A stretch of DNA of 8,902 nt from Thioalkalivibrio nitratireducens (lineage in GTDB: Bacteria; Pseudomonadota; Gammaproteobacteria; Ectothiorhodospirales; Ectothiorhodospiraceae), in NCBI GenBank assembly GCA_011390385.1, contig JAABSN010000138.1, positions 1 through 8,902 of the forward strand. The letters are read 5' to 3'. A program made the translations under genes and the position numbers. Within the stretch, counting starts at the first letter, position 1, and each line of letters begins with the position of its first letter. A model generated the notes under the pieces. The model was given only the letters and a program-made list of their open reading frames with translations. It did not search any database and was not told where the DNA came from. This document shows positions 1 to 6,774 of this stretch, in pieces.

Positions 1-416
1 CCTGCGGGCTTGATGTGAACATGGTCCCATCGGCCTCTGGTTCACGCAGTGCCCAGGTAGACGTTCTGTCGAATGCCTCGAGTAGCCCTGATTCGCTGCC
101 ACTGACGGCCAATGGCTTGCAAGCCACTATTGATCTGGTACCCAGCCGGGTTGAGTTTGGCGATGTGGTGGTCGGCCAGGCGGGCGAGCAGCAGACCGCC
201 ATCCTGGAGAGTACCGGCACGGCGAGTGTGCACATTGGCAGCTTGAATCTCGGTGGCCCAAACGCCAGCGATTTTTTTATCGTGTCTGATCGCTGTACGG
301 GCCAGACCCTTGCCCCAGCGGAGACCTGCGGGCTTGATGTGAACATGGTCCCATCGGCCTCTGGTTCACGCAGTGCCCAGGTAGACGTTCTGTCGAATGC
401 CCCGAGTAGCCCTGAT
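1..416 (+). repeat. Tandem in-frame repeat: 92-bp near-identical copies at 1-92 and 325-416
   Basis: Bases 1-77 are identical to 325-401, and identity continues to 92/416 with a single difference (t78 against c402, changing Ser to Pro). The offset is 324 bp, exactly 108 codons, so the frame is kept. Identity stops abruptly after 92/416 although the protein pattern continues, so the duplicated block probably extends leftwards beyond the window, with 93-324 being the body of one repeat unit. This fits recent tandem duplication or gene conversion of one ASH domain. Confidence 0.9.
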
Positions 417-797
417 GCGGTCCTGCTAGTTGGTCAAGCTGTGAGTAACGAGCCCGAAGCGCGCCTAATGCCTGAAGCGCTCATTTTTGATAATGTGCTT
501 CTTGGTAGCAGCACAACTAAGATGATTGTTCTCGAAAACATGGGGGATGGCTCGCTATTGCCGAGCAGGATTACGATTGCTGGGCCGGACGGCCAAGACT
601 TTAGGGTGCCGATGAACGAGTGTGCAGGTGGGAACTTGCGCAGCAATGAATTTTGCGGTATCGATGTGGAATTCATTCCATCCCAGCCCGGTCTTCGCCA
701 GGCCACCTTAAGATTGGATTCAAATGACCCAGCCAGCCCCGAAGTCGCGTTGCTGTTTGGCAACGATCTCCTGTTTGTCGATGGTTTTGGAGATTAA
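1..797 (+). CDS. Secreted ASH / choice-of-anchor-D repeat protein, C-terminal part (5' end outside window)
   Basis: The frame is open from the left edge (first full codon at 3) to a TAA at 795-797, so only about the last 264 residues are seen and no start can be chosen. It contains the end of one, and two further, roughly 108-residue immunoglobulin-like units. The visible pattern is FGDVVVG...L.STG...I.......G...DF.I..D.C......P...CG.DV...PS..G.R.A.....SN.P.SP, which matches ASH/choice-of-anchor-D domains. Each full unit has a cysteine pair (RCTGQTLAPAETCG; ECAGGNLRSNEFCG) that could form a disulfide, which fits export. The last unit keeps the pattern but is diverged (LIFDNVLLGSS...). The protein ends FVDGFGD, like the short F.DGFE-type ends I associate with secreted gammaproteobacterial proteins; that link is from memory. 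Positions about 420-720 look AT-richer than the rest of the window. Family assignment is fairly sure; function is unknown, with a structural or adhesive surface role possible. Confidence 0.8.
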   Translation, partial: CGLDVNMVPSASGSRSAQVDVLSNASSSPDSLPLTANGLQATIDLVPSRVEFGDVVVGQAGEQQTAILESTGTASVHIGSLNLGGPNASDFFIVSDRCTGQTLAPAETCGLDVNMVPSASGSRSAQVDVLSNAPSSPDAVLLVGQAVSNEPEARLMPEALIFDNVLLGSSTTKMIVLENMGDGSLLPSRITIAGPDGQDFRVPMNECAGGNLRSNEFCGIDVEFIPSQPGLRQATLRLDSNDPASPEVALLFGNDLLFVDGFGD

Positions 798-802
798 AGT
801 GT

Positions 803-939
803 GCGTCGACCAGACAGGTGTAGGGGTTGACGCCATTGTTATCGATCGGCACGTCCGGCTCGGACAGGAACACTTCCAATGACGCCCTTCGCGACAGGGC
901 GTAGCCGGTCGCCTTGAGCAAGGGGCTTGACTTTGGCAG
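803..939 (-). pseudogene. tnpC: tnpC (IS66 transposase) C-terminal fragment with internal deletion
   Basis: In the frame shifted relative to the tnpA fragment, the minus strand reads LPKSSPLLKATGYALSRR, then ASLEVFLSEPDVPIDNN, then GVNPYTCLVDA. The first two blocks match the part of IS66 TnpC just before the conserved 'TNHLERALR.IPMGRKNWLFCWTE' segment; the last matches the later 'GV.PYTYLVDVLQR' segment. The roughly 40 residues expected between them, including the DDE-region glutamate context, are absent, with the junction at 834/835 and the frame kept. After LVDA (about 803) similarity ends. It is non-functional. The family call rests on remembered IS66 patterns and is fairly secure. Confidence 0.72.
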
Positions 940-949
940 GTCCATGCGC

Positions 950-1049
950 CGGTGCTGAATGCGCGTTGGCTCAGGCCGCACTGGGCCTGTTCGGCAATCA
1001 GTACCTGCCACTGTTCGGTAGAACGCCGCTTACGCGTTTGTCGGGACAT
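950..1049 (-). pseudogene. tnpA: tnpA 5' fragment of IS66-family element
   Basis: Translation from the ATG at 1047-1049 gives MSRQTRKRRSTEQWQVLIAE followed by QAQCGLSQRAF. This is the N-terminal helix-turn-helix region of the small IS66 accessory protein, whose family pattern is 'W..LI.EQ..SGLSQ.AFC...G'. The match stops after RAF at about 957, where the family would continue with a C...G.....F..WR segment; the frame then reads unrelated residues. An AGGAG lies 6 nt upstream of the ATG. About 31 residues of a normally roughly 100-residue protein remain. The exact break falls somewhere in 934-957. Confidence 0.7.
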
Positions 1050-1052
1050 GGA

Positions 1053-1078
1053 CTGCTCCTGGTTGAGTTCAGGAGCAG
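1053..1078 (-). promoter_or_regulatory. Hairpin enclosing the tnpA ribosome-binding site
   Basis: CTGCTCCTG (1053-1061) and CAGGAGCAG (1070-1078) form a perfect 9-bp stem with an 8-nt loop. In the minus-strand transcript the arm nearer the tnpA start contains AGGAG, 6 nt before the ATG at 1049, so folding would hide the ribosome-binding site. Hairpins that block translation of transposase genes from read-through transcripts are known for insertion sequences such as IS10 and IS50; applying that here is inference. The target gene is now a fragment, so the structure is a relic at best. Confidence 0.5.
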
Positions 1079-1285
1079 GGTATCGGGACGAATCCGATCA
1101 GGGAACAAGGGTCTCGAATACCCCGATGAGGAAGCTTCGCGGCGAACGCTTTTCCGAGGTGTTGGCAATGCTCAATCAGATCGTGAAGTTGGTTTGACAA
1201 GCGGTTGAAGTCATGAGATGCGGAAGCAAGGCGTGCTGAAAAATTGGGCTGCAACTTCCAGTTCGAACGTTTCCGGTACCGCAGC

Positions 1286-1309
1286 CGTTCGCAGCATGGA
1301 GCTCGAACG
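1286..1309 (-). terminator. Possible hairpin downstream of the hybrid sensor gene
   Basis: CGTTCG (1286-1291) pairs with CGAACG (1304-1309), and AGC (1293-1295) with GCT (1301-1303), leaving a bulged base at 1292 and a 5-nt loop. It lies 21 bp past the stop codon of the 1452-residue hybrid kinase (stop at 1330-1332, minus strand). No run of T follows on the minus strand, so it is not a classical intrinsic terminator. It may only shape the 3' end. The rest of 1079-1329 holds no gene I can support. Confidence 0.25.
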
Positions 1310-1329
1310 CCGGGGATTCGGCAGGACGC

Positions 1330-4300
1330 TCACGGTTGACCTCGGACTGCCTGCTCTCGCCACTGTCCCGGTGACTTCCCGTACTCCTGCCGAAAGACTC
1401 GACTGAAGTACTGCGAGCTCGAGAAGCCGCAGTCGTGGGCGATTTCGAGGACTGATTGCTCGGTGTTTTGCAGTTGCTCGACGGCGTGCTCGAGGCGGCG
1501 CTTTCGAAGCAGTTGGGCCGGGCTCCTGCCGGTCAGCGCCTTGAGTTTTCGTTGGAGCGTGCGCGGGCTGAGGTAAACGGCTGCTGCCATCGAATCGATG
1601 TCCGCCTCCGGGTCATGGAAGTTCTGATCCAACCAATCCTCGATTCGCTGCAGCAGGTCCCGGTCGCGGTTCATGAGTTCGCGGTCGAGCTGGACCGAGT
1701 TCGCGGATTCGATGGCTCTCGTTTCTCGCTCGTCTTCGGCACCACCCGATCCCGGGGGTGAGTCCCCGAGTCGATCCGAGCGCAGCAGATGCTGCTGCAT
1801 TCGCCGACGGCCGGCGATCATCTGGTCCAGTCGAGCCCGGAGTTCATCGACGCGGAACGGCTTGGGCAGGAAGGCGTCGGCATTGAGCCGGAAGGCCTCG
1901 AGCCGGGTCTCATCGTCCTGGCGCGCGGTCAGGAACAGCACCGGGATGTGACTGGTCTCGATGTCTTCCCGCAATGCCCGAAGAAGATCGAAGCCGTCCA
2001 TCACGGGCATCATCAGATCACTGACGACCAGGTCGGGGGCGTGTCGGCGGGCCTGTTCGAGACCGCGCTTACCGTCGGCCGCATCCAGCACCTTCCAGTC
2101 CGATGAAAGTGTTGCGCAGATCCAGTGGCGCAGGTCTTCGTTGTCCTCGACCACCAGTACGGTGCCATGGGTGTCCGACGCAGGGGGTGTCAAAGCGTTC
2201 TTCTCGCGCGCCGATCGGGTTGGCGCGCTCAGCGCTTCGAGATCGAGCCGACGGCGACCGGGATCGAGAGTCCCGGTCTGGTCTCCCGCATCTTCGGCGC
2301 AGCGCGTGGCCGGCAGCCGGATGATGAATGCGCTGCCTTCACCCGGCGCGCTTTCGAGCGTAAGCCGGCCGCCGAGGGCGGCCACGGCTTCCTTGACCAG
2401 CGCAAGGCCGATTCCGGCACCGTTGCCGGTGGCGTGTTCGGCGCTCTCGGTCCGGTAGAAGCGTTCGAAGACCGCCTGCTGTTCGGATTCGGGGATTCCG
2501 GGGCCGGTATCGCTTACGCTCAATCGGACGCCTTCGTCCACGGGGTCCAGCCGGACTTCGACCTGGCCGCCGGCAGGCGTGTACTTGATCGCGTTGGTCA
2601 GCAGGTTGAGCAGGATTTTCTCGACCAGGTCAGCCGGGCAGCGCGTCTGCCAGTGACCTCGGATTTCCAGATCCAGAGCGATCGCGTGCTGACGGGCGAC
2701 CGATTCAAACGCGTGAACGGTTTGCGACACGAGCCGATCGAGACGCCAGGGGGCGCTGGTGGGCAAGGGCTTCGATGCCTTGAGCCTGGACAGGTCGAGC
2801 AACTGTTCAACGAGTCTCAACAGCCGCACCAGGTAGCGTCTTCCGAGTGCCAGCGGTTCGGGTTGGGCGTTGGGTTCGAGTCGGTCCAGCGCAGCGCTGA
2901 TCAGCGTCAGCGGCGTGCGGAACTCGTGCGAGATATTCGCGAACAGTGTGGTTCGCGCTTCCAGCGCCTGCCGGAGTTCGTCGGCCTGCCGTTCCACGGT
3001 CCGGTGCTGGTTGCGAAGTTCGGCGGTGCGCTGGTTGACGAGCTTTTGAAGTGCGCGTTCGCGCGCCTGGTGCCGTCGTGTGAGCCACCAGACAACCATC
3101 AGAATCGAGATGGCATAGGTGGCCCAGGCCCAGGGGGTATTCCACGGCGGTTTGCGGATGGTGAACTGTAAAAGCGACGCGGGCGCCGACCAGACACCGT
3201 CGGGATTGGCGGCCTTGACTTCGAATCGGTAGTCGCCCGGCGGCACGCTGGCGTAGCGCGCCAGCCGGTTTGTTCCGGCGTCGATCCAGTCGGAATCAAG
3301 ACCAGCCAGTCGATAGGCGTAGCGCACTTGCTCCGGATTGGCAAAGTGAAGTCCGATGTACTCGATCTCGATTCGGTTCTGGTCGTGTGCCAGCTCGATA
3401 CCTGCATGTTCGGCAGCCGCAGCTGTGACCGGCCGGTCGTTGACGCGTATCGTGTCGACATGCACGATGGGTGCGTTCGGAAGGCGTTTGATCGATGACG
3501 GTTCGAATACGTTCCAGCCGTTGACGCCACCGAAGTAATAGCGCCGGCTGGCCCCGATGTGGGCAACTGAATGGTTGAATTCGTGGCCCTGTACGCCATC
3601 GTCCGGGCCGAACTGGTCGGTTGCGCCCGTCTCTGGATCGAATCGCAGGATCCCGGCATTGCTCGAAAGCCAGAGTTCTCCCGACGGACCGGGCAGGATG
3701 CCATAGATCGTCGAATCGGCCAGCCCCTGGTCGGTGGAATGGAAACGAAGGTGGGTCTGCCCGTCGGCATCGAGTCGCATCTCGCCCAGGCCTGCGCCGC
3801 GCGTTCCGAACCACACGGTCCCGTTGTCAGCGCAATACAGGTCGAAGATCCAGTTTCCTGGATGCGATGAGACGGCTCCGCCGGGTTGAATGCGCCTCAC
3901 GCTCCCTGATTGCAGATTGACTCGCGCCAGCCCACCGTGCCCTCCGACCAGAATGTTTGCATTCTCTCCATCCGGTGAGGCTTCATGATTCGGAATACAG
4001 AGGCTGTAGATCTGCAAGGGAAGGTAGTGCTCGATGTCCGCCAGTTCGAAGCGGCGGAGCGGACTGGGCTGCCGGTCGGCGTTGATTCCGTATTCGGTCA
4101 GGGTGTAACCGGCGCCAATCCACAGGTTCTGCTGCTGATCGAATAGCGCGGTGCGTGCAGATTCGACTCCTTCCAACACCTGCTGGACGGGTTGCCCGGG
4201 ACGTTCGCTGTGCGCAATCCAGTTCGAGCCGAGAATCCATACCGCCTCATGATCAGGTTGCGTAATCAGTGCCCGAGTGTCGTTATCGGGCAATGTGCCC

Positions 4301-5688
4301 AACGACTGTGAATACTCAGCCTCGAACTTGTAGATGCCTTCGTCATTGCGCTTCCAGACGCCGAGACCGGTTCCCTGATGACTGACCCAGACCCACTCCT
4401 GGCCATCGGTTTGCTGTTCTGTGATGGCGCGAACGATATTTCGACTTCGGATGGTCGGACGATTGTCCTGCACGTGGACAAAGCGGCTCGCCTGCGGGCG
4501 CAGCTTGGCCAGTCCCCCCAAATTGGTGCCGACCCAAAGCACACCGAAACGATCGACCAGAAGGTGGTAGCCAAGCTCTGCGAGGGTAGGCGGCAGCGAG
4601 TGTGGGTCATCCGGATCGTGCTGCAGGACGGTCAATCGGTCTCTGCCGGGTTCGAGCACGCCAACACCGAAGTTTCCAGCTACCCACAGGCGTCGGTCCG
4701 GCGTTTGGGCCAGATCGATCTGCTGAAGGTACTTGTGCGGCAGGTCATCGACAATGCGTGTGTCCAGCATCGGTTGCCAGTCGTGCCAATGTGGCCCCTT
4801 TGATCGCAGGATCATCTGCGGAGTCGAGACCCAAAGTGCATCGTGAGGGTCCGATGCGACGCCATCGATCTGCGAAGCTTGCGGATCGATCTCGGTCGCG
4901 CGCCAGCTCCGTATCTTATTTCCGTCCGAATCCAGAACATGAAGTCCGTCGGCGCTGGCGTAAGCGACACCACCCTCGCGCAGCGCGGTGATGATCGTGT
5001 CCGCATTGGTGAAGGTCTGGGGCACTTGCGCCCGGTGGATCAACTGAAATCTTTCGCGGTCTTGCTGGTAGCGCCAAAGGCTTGTGCGCGTCGCGAGCCA
5101 GATTGTTCCCAGCCGGTCTCGGAGCAGGCGCATGCTGGCGGGTATGTTGGGTCTCTGTTCGATCTGGATGCGCTCCAGACGATCCGAATCGCGGCGCCAG
5201 AGTGTCGGTCCGAAGTTGGTGGCGGCGATGATATTTCCCGCGTCGTCCTCGAGAAGCGAGTGCCGGGCGAATCCAAACATTCTCTGGTTGTGCCGGATTT
5301 TGGGCAGGTCGTATTTCCGGATCTGGCCCGTTGCCGGATTCATGCGGTTGAGCCCGTAATTGGTGCCAATCCAGAGATCGCCGGCGCGATCGAACAAAAG
5401 CGACTGCACAAATCCATGATGCAGGTCGTCGGGACCACCGCCAGCCTGCCATCCGCGAAAGCGGTGGCCATCGAAGCGATCGAGGCCGAACTGCGTACCG
5501 ATCCAGAGATAGCCCTCCGGACCCTGCCGCATCACCTGAATGCTGGACTGTGACAGCCCCCGCTCCATCGAAATTCGCTCGAAGCGGTACGTTGCATTCG
5601 ATGTCGTTGCGTGCAAGCTGAACAAGACCAGCAGCAGTGCGGTGGCCCGGTTCAGCCGAACGAGCTCGGAAGGTTTTCGAGTGACCAA
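1330..5688 (-). CDS. Hybrid two-component system (HTCS): propeller sensor, histidine kinase, receiver and AraC regulator in one protein
   Basis: This 1452-residue inner-membrane sensor combines a whole phosphorelay in one chain. Residues 1-32 look like a signal peptide (ATALLLVLFSLHATTSNA). About 45-735 carry a dozen or so Reg_prop blades with the LWIGT..GL.R pattern (for example at 61, 105, 384, 522, 625 and 672), suggesting two periplasmic beta-propellers. About 766-845 is a Y_Y_Y domain. 852-870 is the single membrane helix, followed by a coiled coil to about 912. The HisKA site is H921 in NISHEFRTPLTLI. HATPase boxes follow: N1032, DTGPGIP (1060-1066), FERFYR (1074-1079) and GAGIGLALV (1090-1098). 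The receiver has E1181/D1182, phospho-acceptor D1224 (SDLMMPVMDG), T1254 and K1276. About 1345-1445 is an AraC-type double helix-turn-helix. All catalytic residues are present. Family members sense oligosaccharides and activate carbohydrate genes in Bacteroidetes; ligand and targets here are unknown. The start is TTG, supported by AGGGGAG 5 nt upstream. Confidence 0.95.
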   Translation of the reverse strand: MVTRKPSELVRLNRATALLLVLFSLHATTSNATYRFERISMERGLSQSSIQVMRQGPEGYLWIGTQFGLDRFDGHRFRGWQAGGGPDDLHHGFVQSLLFDRAGDLWIGTNYGLNRMNPATGQIRKYDLPKIRHNQRMFGFARHSLLEDDAGNIIAATNFGPTLWRRDSDRLERIQIEQRPNIPASMRLLRDRLGTIWLATRTSLWRYQQDRERFQLIHRAQVPQTFTNADTIITALREGGVAYASADGLHVLDSDGNKIRSWRATEIDPQASQIDGVASDPHDALWVSTPQMILRSKGPHWHDWQPMLDTRIVDDLPHKYLQQIDLAQTPDRRLWVAGNFGVGVLEPGRDRLTVLQHDPDDPHSLPPTLAELGYHLLVDRFGVLWVGTNLGGLAKLRPQASRFVHVQDNRPTIRSRNIVRAITEQQTDGQEWVWVSHQGTGLGVWKRNDEGIYKFEAEYSQSLGTLPDNDTRALITQPDHEAVWILGSNWIAHSERPGQPVQQVLEGVESARTALFDQQQNLWIGAGYTLTEYGINADRQPSPLRRFELADIEHYLPLQIYSLCIPNHEASPDGENANILVGGHGGLARVNLQSGSVRRIQPGGAVSSHPGNWIFDLYCADNGTVWFGTRGAGLGEMRLDADGQTHLRFHSTDQGLADSTIYGILPGPSGELWLSSNAGILRFDPETGATDQFGPDDGVQGHEFNHSVAHIGASRRYYFGGVNGWNVFEPSSIKRLPNAPIVHVDTIRVNDRPVTAAAAEHAGIELAHDQNRIEIEYIGLHFANPEQVRYAYRLAGLDSDWIDAGTNRLARYASVPPGDYRFEVKAANPDGVWSAPASLLQFTIRKPPWNTPWAWATYAISILMVVWWLTRRHQARERALQKLVNQRTAELRNQHRTVERQADELRQALEARTTLFANISHEFRTPLTLISAALDRLEPNAQPEPLALGRRYLVRLLRLVEQLLDLSRLKASKPLPTSAPWRLDRLVSQTVHAFESVARQHAIALDLEIRGHWQTRCPADLVEKILLNLLTNAIKYTPAGGQVEVRLDPVDEGVRLSVSDTGPGIPESEQQAVFERFYRTESAEHATGNGAGIGLALVKEAVAALGGRLTLESAPGEGSAFIIRLPATRCAEDAGDQTGTLDPGRRRLDLEALSAPTRSAREKNALTPPASDTHGTVLVVEDNEDLRHWICATLSSDWKVLDAADGKRGLEQARRHAPDLVVSDLMMPVMDGFDLLRALREDIETSHIPVLFLTARQDDETRLEAFRLNADAFLPKPFRVDELRARLDQMIAGRRRMQQHLLRSDRLGDSPPGSGGAEDERETRAIESANSVQLDRELMNRDRDLLQRIEDWLDQNFHDPEADIDSMAAAVYLSPRTLQRKLKALTGRSPAQLLRKRRLEHAVEQLQNTEQSVLEIAHDCGFSSSQYFSRVFRQEYGKSPGQWREQAVRGQP

Positions 5689-5693
5689 TGTGG

Positions 5694-5700
5694 CTCCCCT
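5694..5700 (-). promoter_or_regulatory. Ribosome-binding site of the hybrid sensor gene
   Basis: AGGGGAG on the minus strand lies 5 nt before a TTG at 5686-5688. No ATG or GTG is available in frame before the signal peptide, so this site decides the TTG start. A TTG start usually means modest translation, which would suit a low-abundance sensor. Confidence 0.6.
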
Positions 5701-5760
5701 GCCACGACGCCACCGCCGATTCTGCCAGATGTTCGCCGGCGATCGCAGTCTCTATCGTTG

Positions 5761-5790
5761 TTCCGGTTGCGACGATCGTCGAAGCCGGAA
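5761..5790. promoter_or_regulatory. 30-bp near-perfect palindrome in the gap upstream of the hybrid sensor gene
   Basis: A perfect 12-bp core CGACGATCGTCG (5770-5781) is flanked by matching arms TTCCGG (5761-5766) and CCGGAA (5785-5790). Of 15 base pairs, 13 are complementary; the exceptions are 5767/5784 and 5769/5782. It lies 72 to 102 bp upstream of the sensor's TTG start and 41 bp past the stop of the transporter gene. No T run follows on the minus strand, so an operator for a dimeric protein is more likely than an intrinsic terminator. AraC-type regulators usually bind direct repeats, so the binder need not be the HTCS itself. I could not identify a convincing -35/-10 pair in this 143-bp gap. 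Confidence 0.45.
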
Positions 5791-5831
5791 GGCGTCCGAC
5801 AAGGCGCTCGGCCGGTTCCCGCTTGCAATCT

Positions 5832-6725
5832 TCACGACAGCTTGCCGGCCGAACTGCGCATCCCGAGGTAGATCGCGACGAGGGCGATGGCGGCACCGAC
5901 GAAACCCTGCGGCGCGAGCTGGAGGTCGAACAGCAGCAGGTCCCAGATGACCGACAGCGTCGGCTGCAGCAGGAGCAGCAGCCCGACCCGGGAGGCGGGC
6001 ATGCCCGGCATGCCGCGCGAGATTGCGAGCCAGCCGAGCACCTGGCAGATCACGCCGAGGGCGAGCAGCGCGGCCAGCGAGCCGGCATCGGGAATCGCAA
6101 AACTGTGACCCTCGATCACGTTGAGTCCGGCCATCATCACCGCACACAGCAGGGAGACCTGGAGCAGACGCCCTTCCGGCCGCAGCCGGGTGCCGGGCAT
6201 CTGAACGGCGCGCAGTCCCAGCAGATAGGCAGAGTAGGCGAGCGCCGTGGCCAGGCCGAAGACAATGCCGAGGCGATAGTCTGCCGACAGCGTTGCCCAT
6301 TCGCGACCGAACAGCAGCCACAGCCCGAGCATTGCCAGCCCGATGGCGGCGGCAAAGCGACCTGAAAAGGACTCGCGAAACCAGAGCACGCCGACGGTGG
6401 CCAGGACGAAGACCTGGAAGTTGGCGAGCAGCGTCGACAGCCCCGGACCGATGTACAGGATGGAGCGATGCCAGAGCCACAGGTCGGCGGCGAAGAAGAT
6501 CGCGATCAGTGCCGAGCCGGCCCAGCCGTGACGCAGGCCCCGGCCCAGCTTCGGGAATGCGCCGACGATGAGCACCAGCGTCAGCGCGCCGAATGCCAGT
6601 CGGTAGAACGCGGAGGTTGTGGGGGCGACATCGGCCAGCCGGACGAAGACCGCGGCGAAGCTGATCATCACGGCGCCGGCCGTGACCATCCACGCCGAGT
6701 GCGCGTGCCCGTGTTCCTGGGTCAC
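5832..6725 (-). CDS. EamA/DMT-superfamily transporter, 10 membrane helices
   Basis: A 297-residue, strongly hydrophobic protein with about ten membrane segments, the usual size for the drug/metabolite transporter superfamily. Two EamA repeats are seen: the first from about 12 to 140 (WMVTAGAVMISFAAVFVRLA, with the family-like APTTSAFYRLAFGALTL block at 29-45), the second from about 153 to 290 (GIVFGLATALAYSAYLLGLR; LLLLLQPTLSVIWDLLLF). Family members export or import small metabolites across the inner membrane; the substrate cannot be read from sequence. The N-terminus has a short histidine-rich piece (HGHAH). The start chosen is GTG at 6723-6725, because an in-frame stop lies at 6738-6740. 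No clear ribosome-binding site precedes it, and ATG at residue 13 (6687-6689) is an alternative. It follows pilU on the same strand with a 49-bp gap, so co-transcription is plausible. Confidence 0.88.
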   Translation of the reverse strand: MTQEHGHAHSAWMVTAGAVMISFAAVFVRLADVAPTTSAFYRLAFGALTLVLIVGAFPKLGRGLRHGWAGSALIAIFFAADLWLWHRSILYIGPGLSTLLANFQVFVLATVGVLWFRESFSGRFAAAIGLAMLGLWLLFGREWATLSADYRLGIVFGLATALAYSAYLLGLRAVQMPGTRLRPEGRLLQVSLLCAVMMAGLNVIEGHSFAIPDAGSLAALLALGVICQVLGWLAISRGMPGMPASRVGLLLLLQPTLSVIWDLLLFDLQLAPQGFVGAAIALVAIYLGMRSSAGKLS

Positions 6726-6774
6726 GGCGCGTTGCAGTCAGGTCGCGGCAGCGTGCCGTGGCCGCGCGGGACGG

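Larger units (their letters stand above)
803..1049 (-). mobile_element. IS66-family insertion sequence remnant
   Basis: On the minus strand this stretch begins with an IS66 accessory gene start (tnpA-like) and continues, in another frame, with the C-terminal part of an IS66 TnpC transposase. tnpB and most of tnpC are missing. Recognisable IS66 sequence stops at about 803-808, a few bases after the TAA (795-797) of the ASH protein gene on the other strand. I looked for IS66-type ends beginning GTAAG near both borders and found none, so the ends are lost. The element cannot move by itself. What is left is a scar of about 250 bp from one or more deletions. Confidence 0.75.

Noticed and set aside
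1069..1254. 61-codon minus-strand frame between the hybrid kinase and the IS66 scar
   Set aside because: Starts with TTG, lacks a well-spaced ribosome-binding site and has no recognised family. Kept only as a possible leader in a finding.
2125..3171. Long plus-strand frame of 348 codons opposite the hybrid kinase gene
   Set aside because: It runs antisense through the HisKA/HATPase and receiver coding region. Its translation has no recognisable domain, and the minus-strand frame carries clear kinase motifs. High GC makes long antisense frames common.
4843..5553. Plus-strand frame of 236 codons opposite the propeller region
   Set aside because: Antisense shadow of the Reg_prop repeats, with no recognisable domain.
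5739..5746. GCGATCGC octamer (HIP1-like)
   Set aside because: A single copy means nothing; HIP1 is significant only when abundant, as in cyanobacteria.
5752..6693. Minus-strand frame of 313 codons overlapping the EamA gene
   Set aside because: The alternative frame is arginine/alanine-rich with no membrane pattern. The other frame gives a clean ten-helix DMT transporter.
6744..6766. CGCGGC/GCCGCG inverted repeat in the pilU-eamA gap
   Set aside because: A 6-bp GC stem with an 11-nt loop and no following T run is expected by chance in GC-rich DNA.
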